Counted from the stretch's first letter, positions 10,880 to 21,228 are shown. The stretch is DNA of 64,000 nt from Isoetes taiwanensis (GCA_021234155.1 JAJEKV010000110.1:1180187-1244186); one strand, 5' to 3'. Notes: generated by a model not told the origin, from the letters alone. Made by a program: numbers and translations.

Positions 10880-12110
10880 CTGTCTCACGATTTGGAAGGA
10901 AGCCAAAATCCAATTTGAGAACTATTTTGGTGACATTACTTCTGGGGTTGGGGGAGAGGAGGTATATAGACATTTACTTGTAAACTTTTCTAATAACTTT
11001 TTATTCTGCCAAAAACATAGAAAACAACCAAGCAATTACAGTCATTAAATCACCCGATATGCTAAGAACATGCCAAAATCGACTCTTTAACTAACGAACA
11101 GTCCAGAAATCGATGCTAAGTATAAATTATATGAATATTCTTGAAACTTTGTCCTTAGGCAAGGTAGTAACTTTACACTTTACCACAATACCTAGTCATT
11201 GCCGTATATGACAATTTGTCCCCTTTGTTTTCTAATGTATTGGATTGTGTCAAAGCGACTTAACGGTTGGAATTATCCCTTATCATGCTAGGGAGGATAG
11301 ACATGCCATGCTTAAAGGAAAATGATATGCTATGACTTGCGAGCAAATGTTTTATCATTAAGATACAGTTTAAGATCTAGAGATAACATCAACCTTAACA
11401 TCATGGAATGGCCTACATTAGATTGCAATGGTTGACCCACCATCCAAAAGATTTTGGCAGACAAAAGCCTTTCAAAAGTTCCATTATAATGGTTACGTTC
11501 TCGCTATCTATTATAATGGGTACACTAGTGGATATGCCTGTCCTTTTAGCACTATTGCGATTTGGGGACTAGTCAATTTTGCAATTTTGTCCATATCTTA
11601 CATGATTCTACATGGCTTTTGGTTTCCTCTACCCAATTACAATGACATGCATGTTCTGATGTATTATTAAAGTATATAAATACCTATGTGCCCAAGCATT
11701 TAATATACATTTCTTATGTGAATGACTACTTTTAGTAGCACATATAATGCTAGGGACTTTATGTCGTATCTCTATCACTCTTTATTGTAAATTTGTTGGC
11801 AATTAGATTATAGAGATTCCTTAGATTATTCCACATCAAAGTTCACTACTTAATATTATAAGAAATCTATTGTGGCTGCCGCGAACATTTTTTAGTTCCA
11901 ACCTTGTGAAGTTGGGCTTATCATAATCTTTAGTAATGGATCTATTAGCTGCCAATGCAGAATGATAGCTAAATCCATGGAGAGAATATACGAGAGTTGA
12001 ACTCGGGTTCTTGCCATATGTTTCTGTGCCCACGGGATAAAAAGGAGCTGCTTTTCATTACTATGGAATCCCCACTTGCCCACTCTCCTACCCATCACTT
12101 TTTATTTGTT
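10880..12110. other. no recognisable feature
   Basis: AT-rich sequence with only short open frames (up to 80 residues). I see no domain, clear repeat or RNA gene. Confidence 0.4.
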
Positions 12111-12117
12111 ATGTTTA

Positions 12118-12425
12118 TTTATTCCAACCGACAGCCATCAATGGGTTTTGAACTTCGATGAGGACACCCCAATTTGGTAACCTAACCATCAGCATTCGCT
12201 GTGATGAGTATTTTGTACATCCAGTGCTAGTCTGCGGGTTGCGAACTTCGATAAGGAATGCCCTAATTTAAAATTCTAACTACTAGACCAACACCGCGAT
12301 GGTTACATTATTCCCCATTAACCTCTTTCTTTCTTTTTTAATCCTTATTCATTGCACCCGGTGATAGCCAATGGGTTTTGAGCCTCAATGGGAAACACCC
12401 CACTAAATAGCCAAACTTCTTGGTA
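12118..12425 (-). mobile_element. three tRNA-derived SINE heads in tandem
   Basis: Three minus-oriented units (about 12118-12215, 12225-12305, 12345-12425) each carry an antisense B box (GGGTTTTGAACTTC, GGGTTGCGAACTTC, GGGTTTTGAGCCTC), and at least one has a good antisense A box (ACTACTAGACCAACACCGC). They share ACCCATTGGCTA-type sequence with the head at 3430. They are diverged from each other, so this is an old oligomer or repeated insertion, not a recent duplication. Confidence 0.5.
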
Positions 12426-12439
12426 TCCCTGTAAGTGTT

Positions 12440-12631
12440 CATATCTCATCAGGAGATGCATGGGAGGCAGTGATTAAGGGCTTGGAAAAGCACCTTTTCT
12501 GATGGTCCACAGCTAAGCTTTCCATGGCAGGACGAATCGTTGTGGCGAAGTCAGTTTTAAGCAGCACCCATGTGTATATGGCTTCGTTCATGTTGGCTCC
12601 ACAGTCAAAGATACAACTTCTCGTCAGGGTT
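12440..12631 (+). mobile_element. LINE fragment, left part (split by copia)
   Basis: Plus-strand translation shows a LINE RT C-terminal region: AKLSMAGRIVVAKSVLSST followed by HVYMASFMLAP. It breaks exactly at the copia insertion and resumes in frame at 21234 with VRNFIWGG, matching the order in the LINE at 43.65-43.8 kb (SGRVTVANAVLATSHVYY, then VRKFIWGG). One in-frame stop lies upstream of the SMAGR motif, so the fragment was already dead. Confidence 0.75.
12627..12631. repeat. copia target-site duplication, left copy (GGGTT)
   Basis: GGGTT lies directly before the LTR and is repeated at 21229-21233. Removing the element and one copy restores a continuous LINE reading frame. Confidence 0.92.
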
Positions 12632-13170
12632 TATAGAGAATCAAAGCCATCTAGATGTCATATACACAATATAGACAATCAACGCAATCAACAAACCACT
12701 GTAACTTTTGATGCAACAAAATCTTACTGTAATGGCTTACAGCAAACGGCAGATCTAGAAAGGGCGGTGAACTCTGAATCACGATCTTATGCTTCTACAT
12801 ACAGTCGATCCTTGAAAGCTTTAAACAAGGCCAGGCAGATCGGATTCATCAACAGAGTGAATTCGTGCAGATCTGGTGCAGTCTAGTCTGCCGATTCCAG
12901 CGGTTACACAATCCGCTCAACCATAGCTTAATCCAATTCGTATATGCCCAGCAACTGCCGCTACCATCAAGACGTCCGCCACCACCAAGATGGCCGCTAC
13001 CACCCAAAACGATTCAAGATGATTCAATTGGAAATCGTCACCACCGGATTGTCTTACTTTGTCCCGTTCTGTCTGCTTTATACAACTTCTTCACCGCCTT
13101 TGATCCACGTGTCTGCTTTTTATATCATATTATAGCCCATATAAATCATATATGGCATGATACATTTACA
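12632..13170 (-). repeat. copia 3' LTR (539 bp)
   Basis: A direct repeat of 20690-21228. On the element's strand it starts TGTAAATG and ends CTCTATA, giving TG...TA termini rather than the usual TG...CA. Three differences from the other LTR are visible (near 12650, 12952 and 13065 here). Confidence 0.95.
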
Positions 13171-14638
13171 CTTCCCCTTCATGCCATATTTCTCCCTTTG
13201 ATATACCAAGTATCTCTGCAAACAACTTTAGCTTGCGTTCTGTCATTGCTTTCGTAAACAAGTCCGCTGCTTGATATGAGGTTTCCACATACTGCATAAC
13301 TAATTCATTCTTTGCAATGAGATCTCTTATGAAATGAACACGTAATTCAATATGTTTGGTCCTCTCATGGTGTACCGGATTCTTTGCTATAGCAATACAG
13401 CTTAGGCTATCTGTCAAAAGTACTGTAGGGTTAGACTGAGGTATACCTATCTCGTTTAATAGCCTTCTCGTCCATACAATTTCTTTAGCTGCTAATGAAG
13501 ATGCTGAGTATTCAGCTTCTGCAGAGGACATGGCAACAGACGATTGTTTTTTACTTCTCCATGATATTAGACCTCCTGCAAGCATTAAAGCATAGCCAGA
13601 AGTAGATCTTCTAGCATCCAGATCACCTGCCCAATCTGCATCCGAATATGCAACTAAAATCAAGTTGTCAGAATTAAAGGTGATTCCATGATCTTTTGTG
13701 CCCTTTAAGTATCTTAAGATTCTTTTGGCTGCAACCCAATGTCCTCTGCCTGGATTGTTATTATATCTGCTTAACAAATTTACTGCAAAGGCGATATCTG
13801 GACGTGTACTGTTCGCCACATAAAGCAGGCATCCGATGAGCTCCCTGTATGGTATGTTTTCCATTTCCTTTTTTTCTTGTTCTGATGATGGAGATAAATC
13901 TGCTGATATTTTATAACCTGCCACAAGAGGTGTGTTTACTATTTTCGAATTTTCTAACCCAAACCTCTTTATCATATTCTCAATGTTCCGAGTCTGACAA
14001 AGTTTGAGCATTTTGCCTTCCTTATCTCTGCTCATTTCAATACCCAAAAACTGTTTTAATTCTCCAAGATCTGTCATTTTAAATCTTTTCTGAAGAATTT
14101 TCTTGCACTTATCTAGACATCTCATGCAATTAGATGTCATTATGCAGTCATCTACATACAATGCAATAATGCAAAATTTATCTCTGTCTTTGAGCATGTA
14201 CAAATTTCCATCACTGTTAAGTTTCTCAAATCCTTGTTCCCTCAGATATTTATCCATGCACTTGTACCATTCCCTAGGCGCCTGTCTCAGACCATAGACT
14301 GCACGTTTTAATTTCCAAACCATGTTACTTCCTTCCTCAAAGCCTGGAGCTTGCTTCATATATATCTCTTCCTGTAAACTTGCATTTAGAAATGCAGTTT
14401 TCACATCCATATGATGTATGTCAAGCTTGAGCACATTTGCTAGTGCTAACACAAGTCTAATACTTGTTAACTTGACAATTGGTGAGTATGTTTCTTCATA
14501 ATCAATTCCTTTCTTTTGTGAAAAACCCTGAGCAACTAGTCTAGCTTTGTATCTTTTGGTTCCATCAGAATTTGTTTTAATTCTGTAAATCCACTTATTT
14601 CCAACCAAATTCTTACCTACTGGAGGTTTTACTAGCAT
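13166..14638 (-). CDS. copia pol: reverse transcriptase and RNase H
   Basis: A 490-residue open frame. Residues about 1-240 are the copia RT: NKWIYRIKTNSDG, ARLVAQGFSQKKGIDYEETY, MDVKTAFLNASLQEEIYM and the catalytic LYVDD box. Residues about 330-480 are RNase H, with DADWAGD, RRSTSGYAL, SSAEAEYSA and ALAAKEIVW-like context (ASSLAAKEIVW), then KHIELRVHFIRD and the ADLFTKA ending. RT copies element RNA to DNA in virus-like particles and RNase H removes the template. The frame starts one nucleotide out of register with the upstream gag-pol frame (break near 14638), so in this copy it cannot be made as part of the polyprotein. The stop codon lies at the edge of the 3' LTR. Confidence 0.93.
   Translation of the reverse strand: MLVKPPVGKNLVGNKWIYRIKTNSDGTKRYKARLVAQGFSQKKGIDYEETYSPIVKLTSIRLVLALANVLKLDIHHMDVKTAFLNASLQEEIYMKQAPGFEEGSNMVWKLKRAVYGLRQAPREWYKCMDKYLREQGFEKLNSDGNLYMLKDRDKFCIIALYVDDCIMTSNCMRCLDKCKKILQKRFKMTDLGELKQFLGIEMSRDKEGKMLKLCQTRNIENMIKRFGLENSKIVNTPLVAGYKISADLSPSSEQEKKEMENIPYRELIGCLLYVANSTRPDIAFAVNLLSRYNNNPGRGHWVAAKRILRYLKGTKDHGITFNSDNLILVAYSDADWAGDLDARRSTSGYALMLAGGLISWRSKKQSSVAMSSAEAEYSASSLAAKEIVWTRRLLNEIGIPQSNPTVLLTDSLSCIAIAKNPVHHERTKHIELRVHFIRDLIAKNELVMQYVETSYQAADLFTKAMTERKLKLFAEILGISKGEIWHEGEV
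13171..13180 (-). other. copia polypurine tract
   Basis: On the element strand, GAAGGGGAAG directly precedes the 3' LTR. This is the position and composition expected of the plus-strand primer. Confidence 0.8.
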
Positions 14639-14692
14639 ATGTACCTGTTTCCTTAAAGGAATCCATCTCTTCTTGCATTGCCTTTAACCATT

Positions 14693-14700
14693 CAGACGCC
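14693..14700. repeat. hAT target-site duplication, left copy (CAGACGCC)
   Basis: The 8-bp sequence is repeated exactly at 17946-17953. The length is diagnostic for hAT insertion. It lies in the copia linker between integrase and RT. Confidence 0.95.
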
Positions 14701-14938
14701 CAGGGTTCGAAATTCTTCATAATTTAAGGTATACAAAAATCCTTTTCAGCCCCAAACTAATAGGACATCCTAAAATTGAGTAGGACGTGTCCAATTCACA
14801 ACCAAATTACTAGGACGAAGTCCAATTTAAGAGAACTAAAAAATCCCATGGTTACAAGCGAAAGTTAGCATTGAATTTTTAAAATCCAAAATTTTCAAAG
14901 CCACAATATATATTGAAATGTAAACTGTTACAGGCATG

Positions 14939-17165
14939 TCAAAGTACAAGAGGATCACTTGTACCATTGTAGATTTGACGACTAGCACTATCTTTCCATA
15001 TTGCAATGCTATCCGTATAATCATAGTCACCACAATCCTCAACGCCATTAATGGTAACATGCAAGCGTGCGTCAAGCATCTTCGATTCCATCCTATTTGA
15101 AAACTTATCCTTTATAGCCGTTCTATGGCTAAACACGGTCTCAGCAATGGCATTACTTGCACATTGAACAAGCGCAACTTGTATCAATTTCAAGACATTA
15201 CTGAAACTGTTTGCATGTACCTCATTGCATGCAATAGCAACTCCTATTTCTTCAAGTTTCATGTGCGCCCAATTAGCTTGAACATGTAGTTTGAATTCAG
15301 CATATTCTCTTCGCAAAGCCTGCCCATCAATCAAAGGTGAAACAACTCCAATCGCCACTACTTTCTTTGACGTCCCATAAAAAGATATGAGCTCTTTTAA
15401 TTCTTCCTCGCCAAACTTTTTGCTACTGTTGGCACTTTTTGGCATATTCACTGCAGAGAAAATTCCAAGATGTTTAAGAATAGAACTGTCTTCAAACCTG
15501 GTTTCCAAGCTCTTGCAAATAGCTGTTGCATAAGCCTTTTGCTTTTGAATGGCGTCTTCTAAATCAGCCCCATTCACATCCCTTTCAATCTTGAATCCTT
15601 GATATTCATCCCCGTGAATGCAACTCCTTAACCCTTCCATCTTGCCAGCTGGAGGACCATAATCCGGAATAATAGGAAATTGTCTGCTATCCTCTTGGTA
15701 TGCATTCAAATCAGGTTGAGGATCATGAAGATAATATTGTTTGATCGCATTTATTTGTCTGCTCACAATACTTTGCACACATGTTACATCAACTGACTTA
15801 GCTTGAAACACTTTGCTCAACAAAGAGAGGCCACCAAGAATATCGGCAAGAAAATGTAGTAAATAAATGAACTTGAAGTCTGTTACCTGCTTGAATATTT
15901 GAAATGACTCCAACTCTGTGTACCTTAGAACAGCTGCAAAGTCCTCGCATAGCTTGCTTACGGCATTATGTCTGCTTAACCATCTTGTAGCATTAATGTG
16001 TTCTACTACAAGCCATTTCCTCAAGCAGTTCTTGGAATTTTTCTAGCCTTTGACTACTTCGAGAGAAGTGAGATGCAATACCATTCACAACAGCATCAAT
16101 TTCAAGTGTCCAATCCATACCATCAAGCTTTGCAGCATCAGCGACAGCTAAATTTGCTCTATGAGCAATACAATGCAAAGAGGTTAAAAATGGAACTCTC
16201 TTTTTTAATCGTGCTGCAACACCATTTTTATGGCCTGTCATGACAGAAGCACCATCTGATCCAAAACCTACCATCTTGTACATATCCAAGCCAGCCCCGC
16301 ATAAATAATCCACAATCTGATTGCACAAAGTAGCTGCATTGGCTTCCTGCACTCTCAACAAGTCCAAGAAAGTGCGCTGACATTCACCATGCTCAATATA
16401 AGAAACACACAACACAATATGTTGTTGAGTAGCAATATCAGTAGACTCGTCAACATGGATACCAAAGAAGGGACTAGCTTTAATCTTCTTTAATAAAGTT
16501 TGGCGTATGCTCACACTAATGCTCAAAACAAATTCCTTACACGCTTGATCATTTTGGTACATAGTTCTCGTAATGGATGGACATTCAGCAACTTGAAGTA
16601 ACCTGATTATGTAAGTGAAATCCAACATGGATAGATTTCTTCTTGCCACGGTGTAAGCCGCTCGAAATAAGTTGAGAACTGCACCATCAATGCTGCCATG
16701 CATCTTCTGGACAACATCAACTATATGCTTCTCCTTATCATTGGCATTTTGTTCCTTCTCCACTGATTTCTTGTGTGTATTTGTCCGCGCATGCAAACGA
16801 AAGCTTGAGGTTCTAAAATTATTGGATCCTCCACTTGAAAACTGCCTATTGCCTGTAACATTTAAAATTAATCATCCATATGCATTACATAAACGAGTAA
16901 TAGAATGATTAAAATATTACAAGAATAATGGGTTACCTGAAGAAGTCCATTTCTCGCACACTCTACAAAAGAGCAGATTTCGATTATCATCATATCGCAG
17001 CCACTTCCAAGTCTTCTCCCATAGAGGATTATAATGACGGTATCCATCTTTTGGTTCTTCATCGTCGCTTGAAACCTCGTTCTCGGCATCATCATTGGTG
17101 GTTACAGGCTCTTTAGATGCAGATGCATGGCTCATTTGTTGTTGCAGTAGGTTTTTTCTTTGCAA
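14939..17165 (-). pseudogene. hAT transposase (ZNF862/DUF4371-like), one frameshift
   Basis: Exon 1 (17165-16937) encodes an acidic start and a TTF/BED-like zinc finger (NPLWEKTWKWLRYD, FCRVCEKW). A GT-AG intron of 84 bp (16936-16853) follows. Exon 2 encodes FFGIHVDESTDIATQQH (first catalytic Asp), MVGFGSDGASVMTGHKNGVA (second Asp), LHCIAHRANLAVADA, and, after a frame change at about 16000-16024, TRWLSRHNAVSKL and the C-terminal hAT dimerisation region (AIAETVFSHRTAIKDKFSNR). The transposase would bind the TIRs and catalyse cut-and-paste transposition. Apart from the single frameshift the gene looks complete, so the copy is young. The wording DESTDI and GSDGASVM fits the ZNF862/C17orf113-like hAT branch. 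Confidence 0.88.
16853..16936 (-). other. hAT transposase intron
   Basis: On the coding strand CTTCAG|GTAACC opens and TGTTACAG|GCAATAGG closes an 84-base AT-rich intron. It joins the zinc-finger exon to the frame that leads into the transposase body. Confidence 0.7.
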
Positions 17166-17945
17166 AGAAATCCATGGGCCCTGTAATCTGCTTTCTCTTC
17201 TTCATTGTGATTAACGTAATCTATTTTTATAGAGGCAAGAAACAAAGTTTAGATTAAAAAATAAGTTTACATTCAAAACAAAGACAACGACTCACCTTTT
17301 TGCACAATGGGCATGGGCTGGGCAGTCTCGCTTCCAAATATTATAATAAACTTGTCATTGTCCAACATGCAACTCTCTGATTATTCACATAGAATATTGA
17401 ATCAGAGGTTTGTCCCCTTTCAAAATAATAGAAAAATGAGAAAGAAAAGAACTACCTACCTGGGTTGGGCCTGCCCTGCTGGTGTTGTGTCATGCATGCT
17501 ACAGTCTACACTATACAGGTAATGCAATGGCAGAATGGAACGGCCCTGGGCTGCCTCTGGCGGGCGGAGCAGCAGCTTCTGTTCGCGCCCAACAAAAACA
17601 GAGCATCCAATCCACGAAATTGAAGGGAGGGAAAAAAATGGAAAAAAAGTAAAAATAAAAAGAAAAGATAATAATAAAAGGGAGGGAAACTTTTTTATTA
17701 TTATTATTATATGGTTTAATATATATGATATTAATATATAGGTAAGGGAAATAAGCAATAAAAAAAGTCCTCCTCCCATTTTATTAAATAGGACAAAATC
17801 CTTTTTCTTAAAATTGTAAAGGACAAAGTCCAATTCGGTATTCTTTTTCCCAGGACGGGTTGTCCTGCTCGTCTGAACAATTGGTGGCCATGGACGAAAT
17901 TAATAGGACAAAACGTAAGATCATCCTCACTTTTTTCGAACCCTG

Positions 17946-17953
17946 CAGACGCC
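17946..17953. repeat. hAT target-site duplication, right copy (CAGACGCC)
   Basis: Exact copy of 14693-14700. Joining the copia frames across one copy gives an uninterrupted linker. Confidence 0.95.
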
Positions 17954-18321
17954 TTTTCTGAGTTCACAGCTTCATCAAATGATATAGGAGTATCTGGTTC
18001 AAACACAGCCATTAACGATGGAAACCTAACTGGAGGCTTCCCAATTCTTCTGCTTTTTCCTGTGCCATATCTGCCATACATCTCAGGGTTATAATCTATA
18101 CCTGTATCTTTGAGCTTTTCAGCCTCCGTTTTCCTTTTTCATTGCCTAGCTTCTGCGACTGGCACTGCTGGTTCGGATTGTAACACCCCACTATCCTCAT
18201 TATCTGCCACATCATCTTCATTCTCTTCATCAGAGTCAAAATCAGCAGAAATACCTAAATTGTCATCGTGCACAATGTGTTTTTCTACACTCTCATGCCA
18301 TACTGGTGCTTCAATTTCATG
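17954..18321 (-). pseudogene. copia integrase-RT linker with premature stops
   Basis: This continues the gag-pol frame after a TGA at 18324-18322. It encodes an acidic stretch (NLGISADFDSDEENEDDVAD), a second in-frame TGA at 18141-18139, then the conserved linker RIGKPPVRFPSLMAVFEPDT and SFDEAVNSEKAS, where the hAT interrupts it. Both stops could come from a single G-to-A change of a Trp codon. Confidence 0.85.
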
Positions 18322-20664
18322 TCAATCTTTGTAAAATTTACTTTCGTCGAACACAACATCCCTACTGATTATTATTTTCTTCGTTCTGGGTATGAAAATT
18401 CTATAACCTTTTGACTCCTCATCATAGCCGACTAGGAAACCTATTTCTGCTCTATCATCTAGCTTAAGTCTCATTTCTTCTGGAACGTGAACATATGCCA
18501 AACACCCATATGCTTTAAAATAATCATATGAACGAGTCAGTTTTGTACATGTCCATACTTCTTCAGCGATATTTCCATCCAAGCTACTTGATGGCAACCT
18601 GTTTTGTATAAAAAAAACAGTTTTGACTGCTTCCTCCCAGAGATAATTTGGTAAACCTGCAAACTTTATCATTGATCTTACAGCATCTAAAACTGTTCTA
18701 TTTTTCCTTTCTGCAACACCATTTTGTTGCGGAGTATATCTACATGTGAGTTGCCTTTTTATTCCACGCTCAAGACAAAAAGATCTAAAACTTCTTGAAA
18801 GATATTCCCCACCTCTATCTGTTCTAATGCATCTAAGTTTACGACCTGTCTGTCTTTCCATTTCACTTACATATAGCTTAAATGCATCTAGAGCTTTATC
18901 TTTTGTTGATAACAAATAGCACTTTCCCATTCTACTAAAGTCATCAATAAAAGATATATAATACCTTTTACCTGTTTTTCCTTGCACATTCAATGGACCA
19001 CAGAGATCGGAATGCACTAGGTCAAGAGGACCCTTGGCTCTTTTCTTTGATCTGCTAAAAGGCAACTTAGTCAGCTTTCCTAACATACACCCTGGACAGA
19101 TAAATTTCCCATCTGTATCATCTTCCCCATGGATAAGTCCATTTCTTATCATGTACTTAATATTATTCATATGTGTATGAGCAAGCCTATGGTGCCAAGT
19201 TGACGATTTAGTCACTGACAACACATTTATGCTTTTGAAAACTTTATTTGATAACTGGAACAGATTGCCTACACGCTTTGCAAAGAACATCAATTTACCA
19301 TCAAGTAAAACCTTACAGCCTTTTTTGTTAAATCTAATCTCATATCCTAAATCCACCAATTGACTAACAGATATAAGATTTTTATGCAGTCCTGGAACAC
19401 ATAACACATTAGCAATATCCACGCTATTTCCACGGAGATCAAATAACTGCAACATCCCTTTGCCCATTACTTTCTGCAAATCTCCATTTCCTAACTGTAC
19501 ATGACTCAAATATTTACTTGAGCAAACGTCAGCCAGATAATCAGTAGAGTTAACTACTGATCGTTCAGCTCCACTATCAACTATAAATTCATCAACTTCA
19601 TGATTAGCACAATATTTATTTACTTCGCAAGTTGACAAGGCAAATGGTTTTACCTCTTGATCATCTTGCTCCTTTTCGGCTACAGCACTCTGCTCACTGA
19701 TGATTTCTTGAGCAATATTGACTCCGGCTGCACTTCTTCTTCCTCTTCCTCTTGACGATGTTCTTCTTCCCCTTGAAGAACTACTTCCCCTTTCAACGTT
19801 CCATCTTCCTCTTCCCCTATTATAGTTTTTGGGACTTGAACAGTTTGTTGAGATATGTCCCATTCCACCACAGTTAAAACAAGACATCTCTTTATTTAAT
19901 TTAGGGCAACTAGCTTTTACATGCCCCATCTCATGACAGTAAAAACAAGGACCAACAGATTTTATACTTTTCCCTTTCAAGTTTTCAACAAGCAATACCT
20001 CAGTATTTTCTTCTTCCTTACTAACACTTTTCTGTTCTAATTCTATTCTGACTAGTCTTTCTGCCTCATCACGATTTTTGGTTGTGGATCTAATAAGTAT
20101 GGACAATACCTCATATTTCGAAAAAGCTCGAGCTATAGCTAAGACTTGAAATTCATTACTCAGCATTGCACCTGCCGCATCTAGATCTGCCAAGATATTG
20201 TCTAATCTTGCAAAGAAATCTGTAATATTTTCATCATCATTGTATTTTAACTGTCTCAATTCTCTGTCTAGCACATCTAGTTGGGAAGATGATTTTCGTT
20301 CATATTTGTTTATCAAGTATGTCCACATCTGTTGAGGATTCAATCCTCTCATCCTTAGCAAAATACTAGATCCAACTTTGCAAGCAATTATTCCTCTAGC
20401 TTCTCTAATTTTTTGCTCAGAAAATGTACCACTATCTGTCTTACCAGAACTTCCAGCAGATTTACTGTCTCCTTCAGCTATCTTTATCTTTCCGAGCTTC
20501 TCCAACACCTCTTTCAGATCTTTTCCTTCAGGGGGCTGCACGATCTCCATCAAGCCTTCTGCATTTAGCACCTCCTGAATTTTTGCCTTCCATACCTGGA
20601 ATCCTGGACCTCCTGTATACACTTCTACAGCACTAAGAAGTGCTGCACCGAATCTGGTACTCAT
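18322..20664 (-). CDS. copia gag-protease-integrase
   Basis: A 780-residue frame starting MSTRFGAAL just after the primer-binding site. Residues about 1-230 are Gag (UBN2-like: MWTYLINKYERKS, LRQLKYNDDENITDFFARLD). Two zinc knuckles follow at about 240-275 (CFYCHEMGHVKASC, CFNCGGMGHISTNC), then an Arg/Gly/Ser-rich stretch. The aspartic protease is marked by FIVDSGAERSVVN (about 360), the GAG-pre-integrase zinc region by WHHRLAHTHMNN and CPGCMLGKLTKLPF, and the integrase by SDLCGPL, FIDDFSRMGKCYLLS, IRTDRGGEYLS and TPQQNGVAERKNR (the DDE core). It packages RNA, matures the polyprotein and inserts cDNA. It ends at an in-frame TGA after FDESKFYKD, short of the usual fusion to RT. Confidence 0.93.
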   Translation of the reverse strand: MSTRFGAALLSAVEVYTGGPGFQVWKAKIQEVLNAEGLMEIVQPPEGKDLKEVLEKLGKIKIAEGDSKSAGSSGKTDSGTFSEQKIREARGIIACKVGSSILLRMRGLNPQQMWTYLINKYERKSSSQLDVLDRELRQLKYNDDENITDFFARLDNILADLDAAGAMLSNEFQVLAIARAFSKYEVLSILIRSTTKNRDEAERLVRIELEQKSVSKEEENTEVLLVENLKGKSIKSVGPCFYCHEMGHVKASCPKLNKEMSCFNCGGMGHISTNCSSPKNYNRGRGRWNVERGSSSSRGRRTSSRGRGRRSAAGVNIAQEIISEQSAVAEKEQDDQEVKPFALSTCEVNKYCANHEVDEFIVDSGAERSVVNSTDYLADVCSSKYLSHVQLGNGDLQKVMGKGMLQLFDLRGNSVDIANVLCVPGLHKNLISVSQLVDLGYEIRFNKKGCKVLLDGKLMFFAKRVGNLFQLSNKVFKSINVLSVTKSSTWHHRLAHTHMNNIKYMIRNGLIHGEDDTDGKFICPGCMLGKLTKLPFSRSKKRAKGPLDLVHSDLCGPLNVQGKTGKRYYISFIDDFSRMGKCYLLSTKDKALDAFKLYVSEMERQTGRKLRCIRTDRGGEYLSRSFRSFCLERGIKRQLTCRYTPQQNGVAERKNRTVLDAVRSMIKFAGLPNYLWEEAVKTVFFIQNRLPSSSLDGNIAEEVWTCTKLTRSYDYFKAYGCLAYVHVPEEMRLKLDDRAEIGFLVGYDEESKGYRIFIPRTKKIIISRDVVFDESKFYKD

Positions 20665-20676
20665 GATTTTTTGTTT

Positions 20677-20688
20677 GCTCTGATACCA
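20677..20688 (-). other. copia primer-binding site (tRNA-iMet)
   Basis: On the element strand TGGTATCAGAGC sits one base after the 5' LTR. It is complementary to the 3' end of plant initiator-Met tRNA, the usual copia primer. Confidence 0.93.
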
Positions 20689-20689
20689 A

Positions 20690-21228
20690 TATAGAGAATC
20701 AAAGCAATCTAGATGTCATATACACAATATAGACAATCAACGCAATCAACAAACCACTGTAACTTTTGATGCAACAAAATCTTACTGTAATGGCTTACAG
20801 CAAACGGCAGATCTAGAAAGGGCGGTGAACTCTGAATCACGATCTTATGCTTCTACATACAGTCGATCCTTGAAAGCTTTAAACAAGGCCAGGCAGATCG
20901 GATTCATCAACAGAGTGAATTCGTGCAGATCTGGTGCAGTCTAGTCTGCCGATTCCAGCGGTTACACAATCCGCTCAACCATAGCTTAATCCAATTTGTA
21001 TATGCCCAGCAACTGCCGCTACCATCAAGACGTCCGCCACCACCAAGATGGCCGCTACCACCCAAAACGATTCAAGATGATTCAATTGGAAATCGTCACC
21101 ACCGGATTGTCTTACTTTGTCCCATTCTGTCTGCTTTATACAACTTCTTCACCGCCTTTGATCCACGTGTCTGCTTTTTATATCATATTATAGCCCATAT
21201 AAATCATATATGGCATGATACATTTACA
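20690..21228 (-). repeat. copia 5' LTR (539 bp)
   Basis: Nearly identical to 12632-13170. On the element strand it begins TGTAAATGTATCATGCC and ends CTCTATA. It should hold the element's promoter, but I could not place a TATA box with confidence. Confidence 0.95.

Larger units (their letters stand above)
14701..17945 (-). mobile_element. hAT transposon (3245 bp) inserted in copia
   Basis: The termini are perfect 12-bp inverted repeats, CAGGGTTCGAAA at 14701 and its complement ending at 17945, flanked by the 8-bp duplication CAGACGCC. Both subterminal regions (about 14760-14830 and 17780-17910) hold several TAGGAC / GGACnnnGTCC motifs, as expected for transposase binding sites. The coding strand is minus, the same as the host copia. 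The gene has a zinc-finger exon, an 84-bp intron and the RNase-H-like hAT body, with one frameshift. The 17.2-17.85 kb part is a 5' untranslated/AT-rich region without a gene. Confidence 0.93.
12632..21228 (-). mobile_element. Ty1/copia LTR retrotransposon, nested host of a hAT
   Basis: The element is transcribed on the minus strand. Two direct 539-bp LTRs flank a tRNA-iMet primer-binding site, gag-protease-integrase and RT-RNase H coding, and a polypurine tract: the Ty1/copia order (integrase before RT). The 5-bp target duplication GGGTT (12627-12631 and 21229-21233) is perfect. Removing the hAT (3245 bp plus one 8-bp TSD) leaves about 5.34 kb, normal for copia. The LTRs differ at only three positions that I can see, so insertion was recent. 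Coding is broken by two in-frame TGA codons, one frameshift near 14638 and the hAT, so it is not autonomous. Confidence 0.95.

Noticed and set aside
14103-14297. Plus-strand open frames over the copia and hAT genes
   Set aside because: They are antisense shadows of the RT, integrase and transposase frames.
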